From: Prosthecobacter debontii
GTDB taxonomy: Bacteria; Verrucomicrobiota; Verrucomicrobiia; Verrucomicrobiales; Akkermansiaceae
DNA length: 15,597 nucleotides
NCBI GenBank assembly: GCA_945885485.1
Contig: CAMCYT010000038.1
Coordinates: forward strand, 1-15,597
Reading direction: 5' to 3'
Every line of letters begins with the position of its first letter. The first letter of the stretch is position 1. Below are positions 1 through 7,682 of this stretch, one piece after another. The position numbers were made by a program, and so were the translations under genes. The notes below the pieces were generated by a model, which was not told the origin of the DNA, made no database searches, and saw only the letters and a program-made list of their open reading frames with translations.

Positions 1-28
1 TACCTAGTAGCTGCGGATTCATAAGCAT

Positions 29-63
29 AAAAAAACGTCTACTTCCGCGAGGGAAGTAGACGT
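29..63 (-). terminator. Rho-independent terminator of the RRM gene
   Basis: A perfect 12-bp inverted repeat (35-46 with 52-63, five-base loop) lies just past the RRM stop codon. Read on the minus strand it is followed by seven T residues (29-35). This is the textbook intrinsic terminator layout for leftward transcription. On the plus strand no T-run follows it. Confidence 0.9.
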
Positions 64-87
64 TGGAAACTTTCGGGGAATGAAAAA

Positions 88-558
88 TCAACCCCAGTCG
101 TCATTGCCGCGACCGCCGCCGCCGCCTTTGTAGCCACCGCCGCCGCCGCCGCCACCTTTGTAGCCACCGCCGCCGCCGCCACCTTTGTAGCCACCACCGC
201 CGCCGCCGCCTTTGTAGCCGCCGCCTCCACCACCGCCGCCACGACGTTCACCGCCGTAACCGCCGCCACCGCCGCCGCCGCCGCCGCCGCCACTGCGGAA
301 TCCGCCGGGACGAGCTTCTTTAGGCTCAGATGCGTTCACGCGAAGTGCGCGACCCTGATAGTCTTGCCCGTCGAGCGCTTCGATCGAAGCATTCAATTGG
401 CTTTGATCTCCGAGAGTGACGAAAGCAAACCCCTTAGAGCGGCCTGTTTCACGATCGGTGATGATTTTTACCCGTTCAACCGGGCCGTATGCGGCGAAGA
501 GATCTGTTACGTCTTCTTCGGTAGCGGTGTAGGGCAAGTTGCCCACATAGATGTCCAT
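88..558 (-). CDS. Small RRM-domain RNA-binding protein with glycine-rich tail
   Basis: This 156-residue protein is a single RNA recognition motif with a disordered tail, the architecture of bacterial Rbp/GRP-like RNA chaperones, often linked to cold adaptation. RNP2 is IYVGNL (residues 3-8) and RNP1 is KGFAFVTL (42-49). The RRM ends near residue 77. A short basic/acidic joint leads into a tail made almost only of Gly, with four Tyr-Lys steps 9-10 residues apart, ending in DDWG. Such a tail suggests RNA contact or phase-separation behaviour, but that is inference. The ATG start gives a complete RRM beta-1. The start is preceded by A-rich sequence with no Shine-Dalgarno. The gene is monocistronic, with its own terminator behind it and the pilus operon's terminator upstream. 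Function beyond RNA binding cannot be read from the sequence. Confidence 0.93.
   Translation of the reverse strand: MDIYVGNLPYTATEEDVTDLFAAYGPVERVKIITDRETGRSKGFAFVTLGDQSQLNASIEALDGQDYQGRALRVNASEPKEARPGGFRSGGGGGGGGGGGYGGERRGGGGGGGGYKGGGGGGGYKGGGGGGGYKGGGGGGGGYKGGGGGRGNDDWG
109..295 (-). repeat. Coding GGC/GGT repeat with YKG units in the RRM tail
   Basis: On the plus strand this is runs of CCG/CCA triplets broken by four copies of CCTTTGTAGCC, at 125-135, 155-165, 182-192 and 209-219. Spacings are 30, 27 and 27 bp. All copies are in frame and encode YKG spaced by Gly runs. The irregular run lengths suggest triplet slippage within the tail. Confidence 0.9.
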
Positions 559-749
559 TTTCTTATTCTTTGAGTCACGCCATTACAAACCATACTTCCT
601 GAGACCATGGCGTTAAAGGACCAGACGAAGCGCGTCAAACAGCTAGGATGCAGGAATGACTCTCTTGGATTAATCAAAGAATCACGGTTTGGCAAGATTT
701 CTTTACTCGTCATTTTTTGGTATTTCCTAGCCCCTGAAACATACAAACC
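559..749. promoter_or_regulatory. Upstream region of the RRM gene
   Basis: About 190 nt between the RRM start and the pilus operon terminator. It must hold the RRM promoter, since the terminator at 750-779 separates the gene from the operon. On the minus strand TTGACG (633-638) is a fair -35 match, but the -10 at 17 nt spacing is poor (TAACGC). I see no convincing core promoter, RNA gene or conserved ORF. A 79-codon minus-strand ORF crosses into the RRM gene in another frame and has no recognisable features. Confidence 0.3.
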
Positions 750-781
750 AAAAGAGCGAGGGTCACCCCTCGCTCTTTTTT
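750..781 (-). terminator. Terminator at the end of the pilus operon (possibly bidirectional)
   Basis: A perfect inverted repeat pairs 750-762 with 767-779 around a four-base loop, with a G+C-rich core of GAGCGAGGG. The stem's A-run and T-run make it symmetrical. On the minus strand, TTTT ends the stem 24 nt past the secretin stop. On the plus strand a six-T run (776-781) follows. It can therefore stop transcription from either side and insulate the RRM gene. Confidence 0.88.
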
Positions 782-802
782 AGATATTTTCGAATGGTCG
801 GA

Positions 803-3460
803 TTACTCCGCTGGCAACTCAAGCGATGGAGGAGGAGGCAATAAACCACCGCCGTCAGTTACGACAGGATTTACAAGTTCTTCATCTGGTGGAGGAGATG
901 ACTCCGTATCATTCACGCGTCTACCGGTCGGATCGATAATTTCAGCTGTCACGAAGATGATAAGATTACTCTTGATGCGGTTTTCTGCCTCACTTTGAAA
1001 CAATCTACCTAAATATGGGATATCTCCAAGGATAGGAACTTTATCTTCCACAATTTGAACATCCTCACGCATCAAACCACCAACTGCCACTGTGTAGCCG
1101 TCATAAATGGTGAGTGACGTATCCACACTGCGTTTCGAGAAAACTGGCATCTCAATACGGTTTTCCGTAACCACCAAAGTAATTGGGTTTCCATCAGCAT
1201 CTACCGAAGGTGCAAGGATGGGGCTGCCGTAGTTAACGAAGCCTTCGAACTCAACGATCTGTGGTAGGAATCGGATATCGATCACAAAATCGTTTTCACC
1301 AATGCTTGGCTCAATTTCCAGCGTGACACCTGTGTTTCGGGTTTCCCATGCCACAGGCGAGGCGGGAGTGACAGGAATATTCTGAGGTGCTTGTTGGATA
1401 CCACCACCATTGTTGTTGAAACCACCACCACCGCCGCCGATGGCCGTAGGAACTTGTGGTGGTTCATATTCAATAGGATAAATAAATTCGCGGATAACTT
1501 CAATCGTTGCTTTCTGGCCTGAGCGAGCAGTCACCGAAGGTGCGGTCATGAGATCGCTGCCTTTTTTCTGAGCGAGACCACGCATGATCATCTGGATTTG
1601 ACCATCGGAGAACAAGCCAGTGACACCCAAGATACCTGGCGCAACCGATGGGTTTTGTAATGAGCGGTTGGGATTATTTAAAATCGCATCAATACTGTTT
1701 CGATTAACAGCGTAATCACCAGTACGCAGTCCTGAAGTTGGAGAGTTGGTAACATTTCCAAGTGGCGTGGTTGGGATACCAGGAATCAGAGTGCCATCGA
1801 CTGGGTTGATAAAGTCTAAGGCTGTGCGAGCAGCTCCGCTGCCTAATGTTCCTGCCGTGCCGAAGATATTACCACCGGAATCACCGAAGGGACTAATGAC
1901 CCAGTCAAATCCGAGCTCGTCGCTGTTTTCCTGAGTGATCTCCACAAACTTTGTGGTGATTTTCACCTGCTTAGGCTGTTGGCCCATGTGAAGATCAACT
2001 ACCTGCTCCACCTTATCTAATTCGGCTAGGGTGTTGGTAACCAATAAAGTTCCAGCTGAACCCAATGTAGCAGCACTACCATCAGGAAAGAGAATACCGT
2101 TATTCTTAAGGAGTTCGATAATAGGTGGCCGTGTTGAAAGACCTCCAGCAATGCCACCGCCACCGCCTGCTGCCGCAAATGGATCTTCGGCAGGTGCACC
2201 ACCACCACCAGCACCACCTGCTGTCATCAATAATGCGACGAAATCGGGTGGAACCCGGAAAGTGCGCGTAAACACATCGTTTCCTTCTTCCGTCATTGGA
2301 ACGAGTGTCACTGCAAAGTCATCCACTTTAAAACGCAACTTGGTTTTATCGCAGATGTATTTTAGAGCTACACCCAAAGGAACGTTACGCAGGCGGAGTT
2401 CATCAATGCGCGCAGCACCCAAATCACCCGTACCTAGCAAATCTTCAGCACCAGCTTCAGGCTCGGGAGCCGCTCCACCTCCAAGGGCATTCCCTTTCGG
2501 GCGGCGAATCACCAAGTTCACGCCTTTTTTCGCAGGATCGAGCTGAGTAACATCGAGTTCAGCGGCACGTAGACGAAGATAATCAATTGCTTCTTCAACT
2601 GTTCTATCTTCAAAGTCAATTTTAGGAATGATGATATTACGGAGCTTTGCATTAATAGTAGCGACACCATCCGATGCAATATTATTTGCGGTAGGTGCGG
2701 TATTAAAAGTTGGCACATCGGCAGGGACGGATAACTCCCATGCTTGATCGACTTGCATCAGCAACTCCGCACGTGTGTGACCGTAGGCAGCGCGATAGTA
2801 ATCGGTTTTTGTATTTGCAACTTTTTCCATTCCGCGGCGAGCTGCCTCGTTGTATGGATCAATGCGTAAGATTTCTTCATACTCCTTTTTAGCCTGATCG
2901 TATTTCCCGAGATCGTAGTAACCCTGAGCCTTGTAAAGAGTGCGGCGAACTTGATCGACGTTTTTAACGTGATCATTAGTAAGAACAGGATTGGTGCGAA
3001 TCGGATCGTCCAAATAGTTTAATTCGGTTTTAGCAATCGCGTTATCTGGATCCACATCCGCAGCGAGAACACCTTCGAGCAACAGGCGTGCTTCATCGTA
3101 TTTACCAATTTTGCGATATGACTGAGCAAGTGCAACGCTGGCATCTGCAAGATGCTGAGTGTAACTTTCATGTCTGTCTACAAGCGCTGGAACGTCTCTG
3201 ACATTACCTAATGCCTGTTTGTATTTGTCCACAGCAACTTGGAATTCGGCTTTTGCGTAAGCTTCACGACCTTCAGCGAAAAGGCGATCAGCCTCGGCAA
3301 CGGCCTGAGTCCTGCGCATAATTTCACGCTGGGCAAGGCTACTCTTGGTTGAGCTACCCTCGACTGATTGCGCGGAGGAAAGATTAAAGGGCATGGTCGC
3401 AGCTAGCAATATCAGAGATACGGCAGTTGGACTTGAGCTATACGTTGGCTTTATTTGCAT
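803..3460 (-). CDS. TPR-containing secretin, Amuc_1098-family type IV pilus outer membrane protein (PilQ-like)
   Basis: Predicted outer-membrane secretin channel of about 885 residues. A Sec signal peptide (about 1-32, hydrophobic core AVSLILLAATMP, then SSAQS) is followed by TPR-like helical repeats (about 55-215). A beta/alpha N-domain region resembling STN/secretin N modules follows (about 274-400), then the C-terminal secretin beta-domain (about 490-845). The secretin signature VPILGDIPYLGRLF is at 808-821, preceded by the typical GYTVAVGGLMRED. Gly-rich inserts sit at about 414-440 and 674-688. The C-terminus is Pro/acidic and carries no evident lipobox. An in-frame TTG at 3508 would add 16 residues. 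I prefer the ATG at 3460 because it places the signal peptide at the N-terminus. Neither start has a Shine-Dalgarno. It is the last gene of the operon, in the PilQ position. The domain architecture (TPR plus secretin) and neighbours match A. muciniphila Amuc_1098 as I recall it. Confidence 0.93.
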   Translation of the reverse strand: MQIKPTYSSSPTAVSLILLAATMPFNLSSAQSVEGSSTKSSLAQREIMRRTQAVAEADRLFAEGREAYAKAEFQVAVDKYKQALGNVRDVPALVDRHESYTQHLADASVALAQSYRKIGKYDEARLLLEGVLAADVDPDNAIAKTELNYLDDPIRTNPVLTNDHVKNVDQVRRTLYKAQGYYDLGKYDQAKKEYEEILRIDPYNEAARRGMEKVANTKTDYYRAAYGHTRAELLMQVDQAWELSVPADVPTFNTAPTANNIASDGVATINAKLRNIIIPKIDFEDRTVEEAIDYLRLRAAELDVTQLDPAKKGVNLVIRRPKGNALGGGAAPEPEAGAEDLLGTGDLGAARIDELRLRNVPLGVALKYICDKTKLRFKVDDFAVTLVPMTEEGNDVFTRTFRVPPDFVALLMTAGGAGGGGAPAEDPFAAAGGGGGIAGGLSTRPPIIELLKNNGILFPDGSAATLGSAGTLLVTNTLAELDKVEQVVDLHMGQQPKQVKITTKFVEITQENSDELGFDWVISPFGDSGGNIFGTAGTLGSGAARTALDFINPVDGTLIPGIPTTPLGNVTNSPTSGLRTGDYAVNRNSIDAILNNPNRSLQNPSVAPGILGVTGLFSDGQIQMIMRGLAQKKGSDLMTAPSVTARSGQKATIEVIREFIYPIEYEPPQVPTAIGGGGGGFNNNGGGIQQAPQNIPVTPASPVAWETRNTGVTLEIEPSIGENDFVIDIRFLPQIVEFEGFVNYGSPILAPSVDADGNPITLVVTENRIEMPVFSKRSVDTSLTIYDGYTVAVGGLMREDVQIVEDKVPILGDIPYLGRLFQSEAENRIKSNLIIFVTAEIIDPTGRRVNDTESSPPPDEELVNPVVTDGGGLLPPPPSLELPAE

Positions 3461-3550
3461 AGTGAACACGGAGTTTCTGGAGGGATTATGTCGATTTGAA
3501 AAGTGCAATTTTGAGAAATGTTGATATTTCAGGTTTGAGGCAGAAATAAA

Positions 3551-4603
3551 TTAGGGACGCTTGTTAATTTCATGGAGCTTAGTTGAGCCATCCTTGAGGG
3601 TCTCCCGGACTACAATTCGAGTTGGGGTCACTTCCATCATGCGGAAGTTTTTCACCTCAGAATCCTCCGGTAAACCAAAGTCTGTGAGTTCCTCAACCTT
3701 GAATTCTTGGCCGCTAAGCCCGAGTGCATCTAAGGATAATTTCGCCTTGCGATCGTATTTCGTGAATTCTCCAGCGTTGGCCACCCTAAAATTGGCAGGG
3801 ATTTCATAAATCGTGCCTTTTTTATTGGGCTTCTGGTCCTCTACTCTAATGATTGTGATATCTTCATTTGCATCGATCTTATCATTCCTCACGCTTTTTA
3901 CTTCAAATCCAAGATACTTGAAGCGGCCTTTTGCATCTTTCGCTAGGTCACCTGCAAAAAATAAGCCATTGATCTTAATTGGTTCTGCAGCGGGTGTCTT
4001 TAACTTTAAGCGATTACTATTACTGTATTCAAAGTTGGCCTCGGGTTGTTGAGCATCGGGAAAACCACTGGGACGCAGCACCCATTTCACAGCCTCATCG
4101 CCTAAATAACCAAGCTTTTGAATCAAGTTCGGATGAGAACGATTGTCGGTAGGATCTGTCTTCGCTGTAAACTCTTCTTCATTAGTGAAGCCATCTTTGT
4201 CTTCATCGCGCTGCGGTGAATCACCGAATCCGGGATTGATCCGATTTTCTATCCACCATTGATTAGGAATGGGTGGATGGATATCTGGGCTTTTTGGTAA
4301 ATCAACGGGTTTCTTGGGATTGGCTTTATCCACAAAAAGCGGCACGCCAGTGAATAAATCCACAGGCCTGCCATCAGGCTGCGCTCTATTCCATTTCTGA
4401 GCCATCTCATACGAAGACTTCGCAAGGGCGACTTTATCCCCGTCTTTGATCGAGGGATCATTGGAGCCTTCACCAGCTATACCACCCTCGAAATCCTTTT
4501 CCACAGCGTTTTTGCTATTCAAACCTGTATAACATAAGGCGACAGCAGCCAGTAGCGTGCCAGCAAGAGCTGCTTTTTCGTAATGATCAGAAATCCAAGA
4601 CAT
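3551..4603 (-). CDS. Amuc_1099-family pilus-like system protein, single TM with EF-hand-type loop (PilP position)
   Basis: This 350-residue protein has a short cytoplasmic N-terminus, one transmembrane segment (about 10-28) and a large periplasmic part. Residues 133-144 (DEDKDGFTNEEE) fit the 12-residue EF-hand loop with Asp at 1, 3 and 5, Gly at 6 and Glu at 12. They are followed by TDPTDNRSHP, the style of calcium-binding repeats common in verrucomicrobial surface proteins. The C-terminal third is beta-rich and ends in a VTPTRIVVRE-type stretch that resembles the last strands of PilP/GspC homology regions. That resemblance is weak and inferred. The gene lies 17 nt after the Amuc_1100 homologue and before the secretin, where classical operons carry pilP, the protein that links the inner-membrane complex to the secretin. 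I name it by position and overall likeness to Amuc_1099. The molecular function is unproven. Confidence 0.82.
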   Translation of the reverse strand: MSWISDHYEKAALAGTLLAAVALCYTGLNSKNAVEKDFEGGIAGEGSNDPSIKDGDKVALAKSSYEMAQKWNRAQPDGRPVDLFTGVPLFVDKANPKKPVDLPKSPDIHPPIPNQWWIENRINPGFGDSPQRDEDKDGFTNEEEFTAKTDPTDNRSHPNLIQKLGYLGDEAVKWVLRPSGFPDAQQPEANFEYSNSNRLKLKTPAAEPIKINGLFFAGDLAKDAKGRFKYLGFEVKSVRNDKIDANEDITIIRVEDQKPNKKGTIYEIPANFRVANAGEFTKYDRKAKLSLDALGLSGQEFKVEELTDFGLPEDSEVKNFRMMEVTPTRIVVRETLKDGSTKLHEINKRP

Positions 4604-4620
4604 AATAAGAAAATTTGAGC

Positions 4621-5703
4621 TTAAGGTTTAGCAGGTGCTTCTTTGGACAAGAACAGCATGACATCGAATCTAATGAAGACCTCTAATTCTTCGTGTCCCA
4701 GAACCTGATAGAGTATCCTTGATGAATCCGCTAATCCAGTAGTTGCTGGAGCTGCTGGAGCTGCTGGAGCGGGCGGTGCAGGTTCTATAGGAACTGGGGG
4801 CGCTACTGCTTCTGGTGCGCCTTCGGGTTGTGGCGCGACCACAGGCGCTGGGCCCGGAGCGGAGCCTGGAGCTGTTGCTGGAGCGGAGCCTGGAGCTGTT
4901 GCTGGTGCATCTTGAAAGAAAGCTCCAAAAGGATTTGCAGCAGCAGCGGCGTCTGGTGCCTTTTCGAATTTCGCATCGGAAATTTTAGGGGGTGAGTCCC
5001 GTTCATTGTTGATCCGGATGGAGCGGATCACACAATAGTAAGATTTTTTCTCTCCTAGCTTATTGATGAAATCTCGCACTGATGCTTCGGAGCCTTTGAA
5101 AACGATTTCGTAACCAAAACTCCTAGCAATATCACCTTTCTCAGGGGTATACGTTACATCATTTTCCTCAGAAATTTTTTCACGATAGATACGAATCAAA
5201 CCAGAAGGGCGCGCCTCAGCCATCCCTAACAGAACCTGCTTGATCGTATTGAGCTGATAATCCAGTAACGCGGTAGAATTTGTTTTTGCGAGTTGACCCT
5301 TGTAGGCTTCGAAACCCATGAAAAAATCTTCAGGTGATTTACTGTCTACTGCTGCAAATGCTTTTACTACTTCAGCATTCGCCTTTTTTACATTCTCAGT
5401 AAACTGCTGGGTCGTAATCGGTTTGGACTGATCAATTTGATACCTAGCATACAACTCACTCAAATCGTCGATCGCTTGATTATAATCATCCAAGGCTTTC
5501 TTCTTCGCTTGGCTGTTATCAGCCGTGGGATAAAGATCCAATTTTTCAGACTTAGTTACATTTAAAAACGCGCTATCGAAATCATCTTTGGCTTGCTTGT
5601 ATTTTGATCCACCTTTGATCGCGATAAACGCCAGCAAACCGCATAGGACGAGCGTGCTACCGATTAGAGTCGAAAGGAATGGGTTTTGTTTAATCCAATT
5701 CAT
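4621..5703 (-). CDS. Amuc_1100-family pilus-like protein (PilO-like inner-membrane protein)
   Basis: A 360-residue bitopic protein: N-terminal MNWIKQN, one transmembrane helix (about 9-29), a helical/coiled-coil segment (about 33-115), an alpha/beta domain (about 125-240) and a long Ala/Pro linker (about 248-322). A final beta stretch (HEELEVFIRFDVMLFL, about 337-352) completes it. The blocks MGFEAY, YEIVFKGSEASV and SIRINNERDSPPKI align well with the Amuc_1100 sequence as I remember it (GFQVY, LEIAFQGDRESV, SIRIRNERMMPPPI). Amuc_1100 is the A. muciniphila protein reported to signal through host TLR2. Here it sits in the PilO position between PilM-N and the PilP-like gene, and the TM, coiled coil and ferredoxin-like plan fits PilO. 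It is longer than Amuc_1100 (317 residues), mostly because of the linker, which contains a perfect 24-bp duplication. No Shine-Dalgarno precedes the ATG. Identity is strong; an immunological role in this organism cannot be inferred. Confidence 0.9.
   Translation of the reverse strand: MNWIKQNPFLSTLIGSTLVLCGLLAFIAIKGGSKYKQAKDDFDSAFLNVTKSEKLDLYPTADNSQAKKKALDDYNQAIDDLSELYARYQIDQSKPITTQQFTENVKKANAEVVKAFAAVDSKSPEDFFMGFEAYKGQLAKTNSTALLDYQLNTIKQVLLGMAEARPSGLIRIYREKISEENDVTYTPEKGDIARSFGYEIVFKGSEASVRDFINKLGEKKSYYCVIRSIRINNERDSPPKISDAKFEKAPDAAAAANPFGAFFQDAPATAPGSAPATAPGSAPGPAPVVAPQPEGAPEAVAPPVPIEPAPPAPAAPAAPATTGLADSSRILYQVLGHEELEVFIRFDVMLFLSKEAPAKP
4856..4903 (-). repeat. Two perfect 24-bp tandem copies in the Ala/Pro linker
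   Basis: 4856-4879 and 4880-4903 are identical 24-mers, in frame, each encoding eight residues (ATAPGSAP). Imperfect GCTGGAGCT-type repeats continue at about 4741-4775 in the same linker. The identity at DNA level points to recent slippage or duplication that alters linker length. Confidence 0.9.
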
Positions 5704-5733
5704 AGTGGCTAAGGGAAATTCTAAAGTTGTGAG

Positions 5734-7623
5734 TTACTTGACGGCTACAGGTTTAGCGAGGGGCAGGATCAATTCAAAAGGGAAACCAAGATCGTCAGAT
5801 CCACCCACTGCCGACACCTTCAATAATTGCTCATCGCTCAGATAGATTTCTTTTGCTTTCGAGTCCTTAGATTTTTTGCCAAGTTTAGCATTACCTTCTG
5901 TAAGAGTGAATTTGAACACCGTGCTGTTCTCACGTAAGTTTTTCAAAAGTTCCGACACCACATTTTGACTGAGAGAATTTTCACGCCAATATCCTCGGAT
6001 CATAATTGCGTTAGCTTCAAGTTTCGGCGCTGATTTTCCTTTATTTTTTGATTTTCCTTTAGTCACTTCATCCTCAACGACAGGCGGAATGGTAATCAGA
6101 CTCGCAGCACCAGAAGCATTATTAGCGAAACTACGCGGAATCACCTGCAGCGGCGCTGTTACTGGTGCCGCAGCATCCTTAGGTGGAATGGGATTAAAGC
6201 CATAAATCGGAGACAACTCGGTTAGCCAAACTGAATCGTTCGCAAAGGCCTCATTGACTTCACTTATAACATTGAACCAATAGGCATGATCTTCCTGAAG
6301 ATTTGTGTATTTGGCAGCAACCTCATTCAATTTTTTTTCATTTTTAAACAGTGAATTAATTTTGGTGGCATGTGGGTAAAGATCATCCTTCACCTCGGAC
6401 ATGGTGCGCGCCTTGTCCGCCGCACCAGCTGCTCCAAGTTGCGATAACAAGGCCCAAGCACCAAATCCTACAACCAAGACTGCAGCCGCTGCAATCAAGA
6501 ATGGTTTGCGCCGATCCGCATCACGTATCTGTTCAACCGCAGCGGGAACAAGATCGATATTGATAGCCGATTTACCGATTCCTCTCAATCCCAATCCGAC
6601 CAACTCACCCATCATGTGAGCTTCTCTTTGGAGGATATCAAGGTCCACATCTTTAGTGATCGCTATATTCGTGAGAGGATTAAAAAATTCTACTGGCAGA
6701 CCGAGTTTTTCCTCAAGAAACTCCAAGGTATAGGGTAGATTTGCACCACCACCCGCGAGTAAAACTTTCTTCGGCGCACTTCCATTGTGCTGACTGCGAT
6801 AGTAATTAGTAGTGCGTGTGATATCAGATGTTAACCGGGTAAGCGCGTTACGAATGACCATCGCTAATGCCGCCATCGATTCATCCAAACTATCGGTGTG
6901 TCCACCTCCTAATACTACCAATCCATTGTGGATTTTTTGGTGCTCAGCCTCGCCGAATGGAACTCTGTATTCTTTGGCAATCGCTGTGCTAATGGACGCG
7001 CCGCCGATTTGCACGCTACGGGTGAAAAATCGTTTTCCCTCAACATAAAGCAAACTGCTGGACTTTGCTCCAATATCCACAATCAAAATCGGCTCATCTG
7101 ATACTCCGTAGGCAGAACGGAAGGCATTATAGAGAGCCATCGGAGCTACATCGACCTCCGCTGTGGTCAAGCCCGATGAGTTGACGATATCGTTGATTTC
7201 CTCGAGTTCATCGCTCTTGATCGCAATAATTACCGCTTCTTTCTCTTTACTGCCTTCGATCAATTCATAATCCCATACCACCTCACTAAGTGGGAATGGC
7301 ACGTGTTGCCGTGCCTCAAAAGTCACCAGTTGCTCGATGTTATCATCCTGAATAGGTGGCAACTTCACAAACCTCATGAACACGGCTTGCGCGGAAAGGG
7401 CGTAGCGAACCTTTAATTTCGCTATATCCAATTTCTCGACGATATCTTTCAGCGCAACTTGAATCTGAATTTCTCGAGAAGCCTCAAAAGCCGGATCTGC
7501 AACGATAGTCTCCGATGCATAACCCTTGATTACCAAATCGCCCTGTTTGGAAGTTTCAAATACAGCCACACTGATGCGCTGAGAGCCAATATTTAGAGCT
7601 ACTGTGGTCGGGGAGTCAGACAT
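5734..7623 (-). CDS. PilM-PilN fusion, Amuc_1101-family PilM-like pilus complex protein
   Basis: This 629-residue protein starts with an actin-fold ATPase domain of the PilM/FtsA type (about 1-345). Visible motifs are the phosphate-1 region ALNIGSQRISVAV (9-21), phosphate-2 LIVDIGAKSSSLL (180-192) and the adenosine motif LLAGGGANLP (288-297). Next comes INIDLVP (354-360), like the INLLP motif with which free PilN docks on PilM. A transmembrane helix (about 374-396) leads to a periplasmic helix and an alpha/beta domain (about 400-629) interrupted by a Lys/Ser-rich stretch (about 521-535). Classical PilM is about 350 residues and PilN about 200, so the length fits a fusion of both. Membrane topology puts the ATPase domain in the cytoplasm. 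It follows the Amuc_1102 homologue by 59 nt and precedes the Amuc_1100 homologue by 30 nt. No Shine-Dalgarno (CCCTTC precedes the ATG). Confidence 0.92.
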   Translation of the reverse strand: MSDSPTTVALNIGSQRISVAVFETSKQGDLVIKGYASETIVADPAFEASREIQIQVALKDIVEKLDIAKLKVRYALSAQAVFMRFVKLPPIQDDNIEQLVTFEARQHVPFPLSEVVWDYELIEGSKEKEAVIIAIKSDELEEINDIVNSSGLTTAEVDVAPMALYNAFRSAYGVSDEPILIVDIGAKSSSLLYVEGKRFFTRSVQIGGASISTAIAKEYRVPFGEAEHQKIHNGLVVLGGGHTDSLDESMAALAMVIRNALTRLTSDITRTTNYYRSQHNGSAPKKVLLAGGGANLPYTLEFLEEKLGLPVEFFNPLTNIAITKDVDLDILQREAHMMGELVGLGLRGIGKSAINIDLVPAAVEQIRDADRRKPFLIAAAAVLVVGFGAWALLSQLGAAGAADKARTMSEVKDDLYPHATKINSLFKNEKKLNEVAAKYTNLQEDHAYWFNVISEVNEAFANDSVWLTELSPIYGFNPIPPKDAAAPVTAPLQVIPRSFANNASGAASLITIPPVVEDEVTKGKSKNKGKSAPKLEANAIMIRGYWRENSLSQNVVSELLKNLRENSTVFKFTLTEGNAKLGKKSKDSKAKEIYLSDEQLLKVSAVGGSDDLGFPFELILPLAKPVAVK

Positions 7624-7682
7624 GAAGGGAAAAGAGCAGTGAAATTTAAAAAATGATCAGTGAATTTGAATATAACGAAAAC

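Noticed and set aside
39..293. Alanine/valine-rich minus-strand ORF over the RRM tail
   Set aside because: It is the GGC/GGT repeat read in another frame; the RRM frame contains the recognisable domain and explains the repeat.
109..295. Regular repeats that look superficially like a CRISPR array
   Set aside because: The units are in-frame Gly-Tyr-Lys codons with low-complexity spacers inside a protein-coding gene; there are no unique spacers or cas genes.
2031..2546. 171-codon plus-strand ORF inside the secretin gene
   Set aside because: Pro/Ala/Ser-rich antisense shadow of the Gly-rich secretin insert, with no recognisable domain.
3461..3508. Upstream TTG start adding 16 residues to the secretin
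   Set aside because: It would bury the signal peptide behind a polar extension, and no Shine-Dalgarno supports it; kept only as an alternative.
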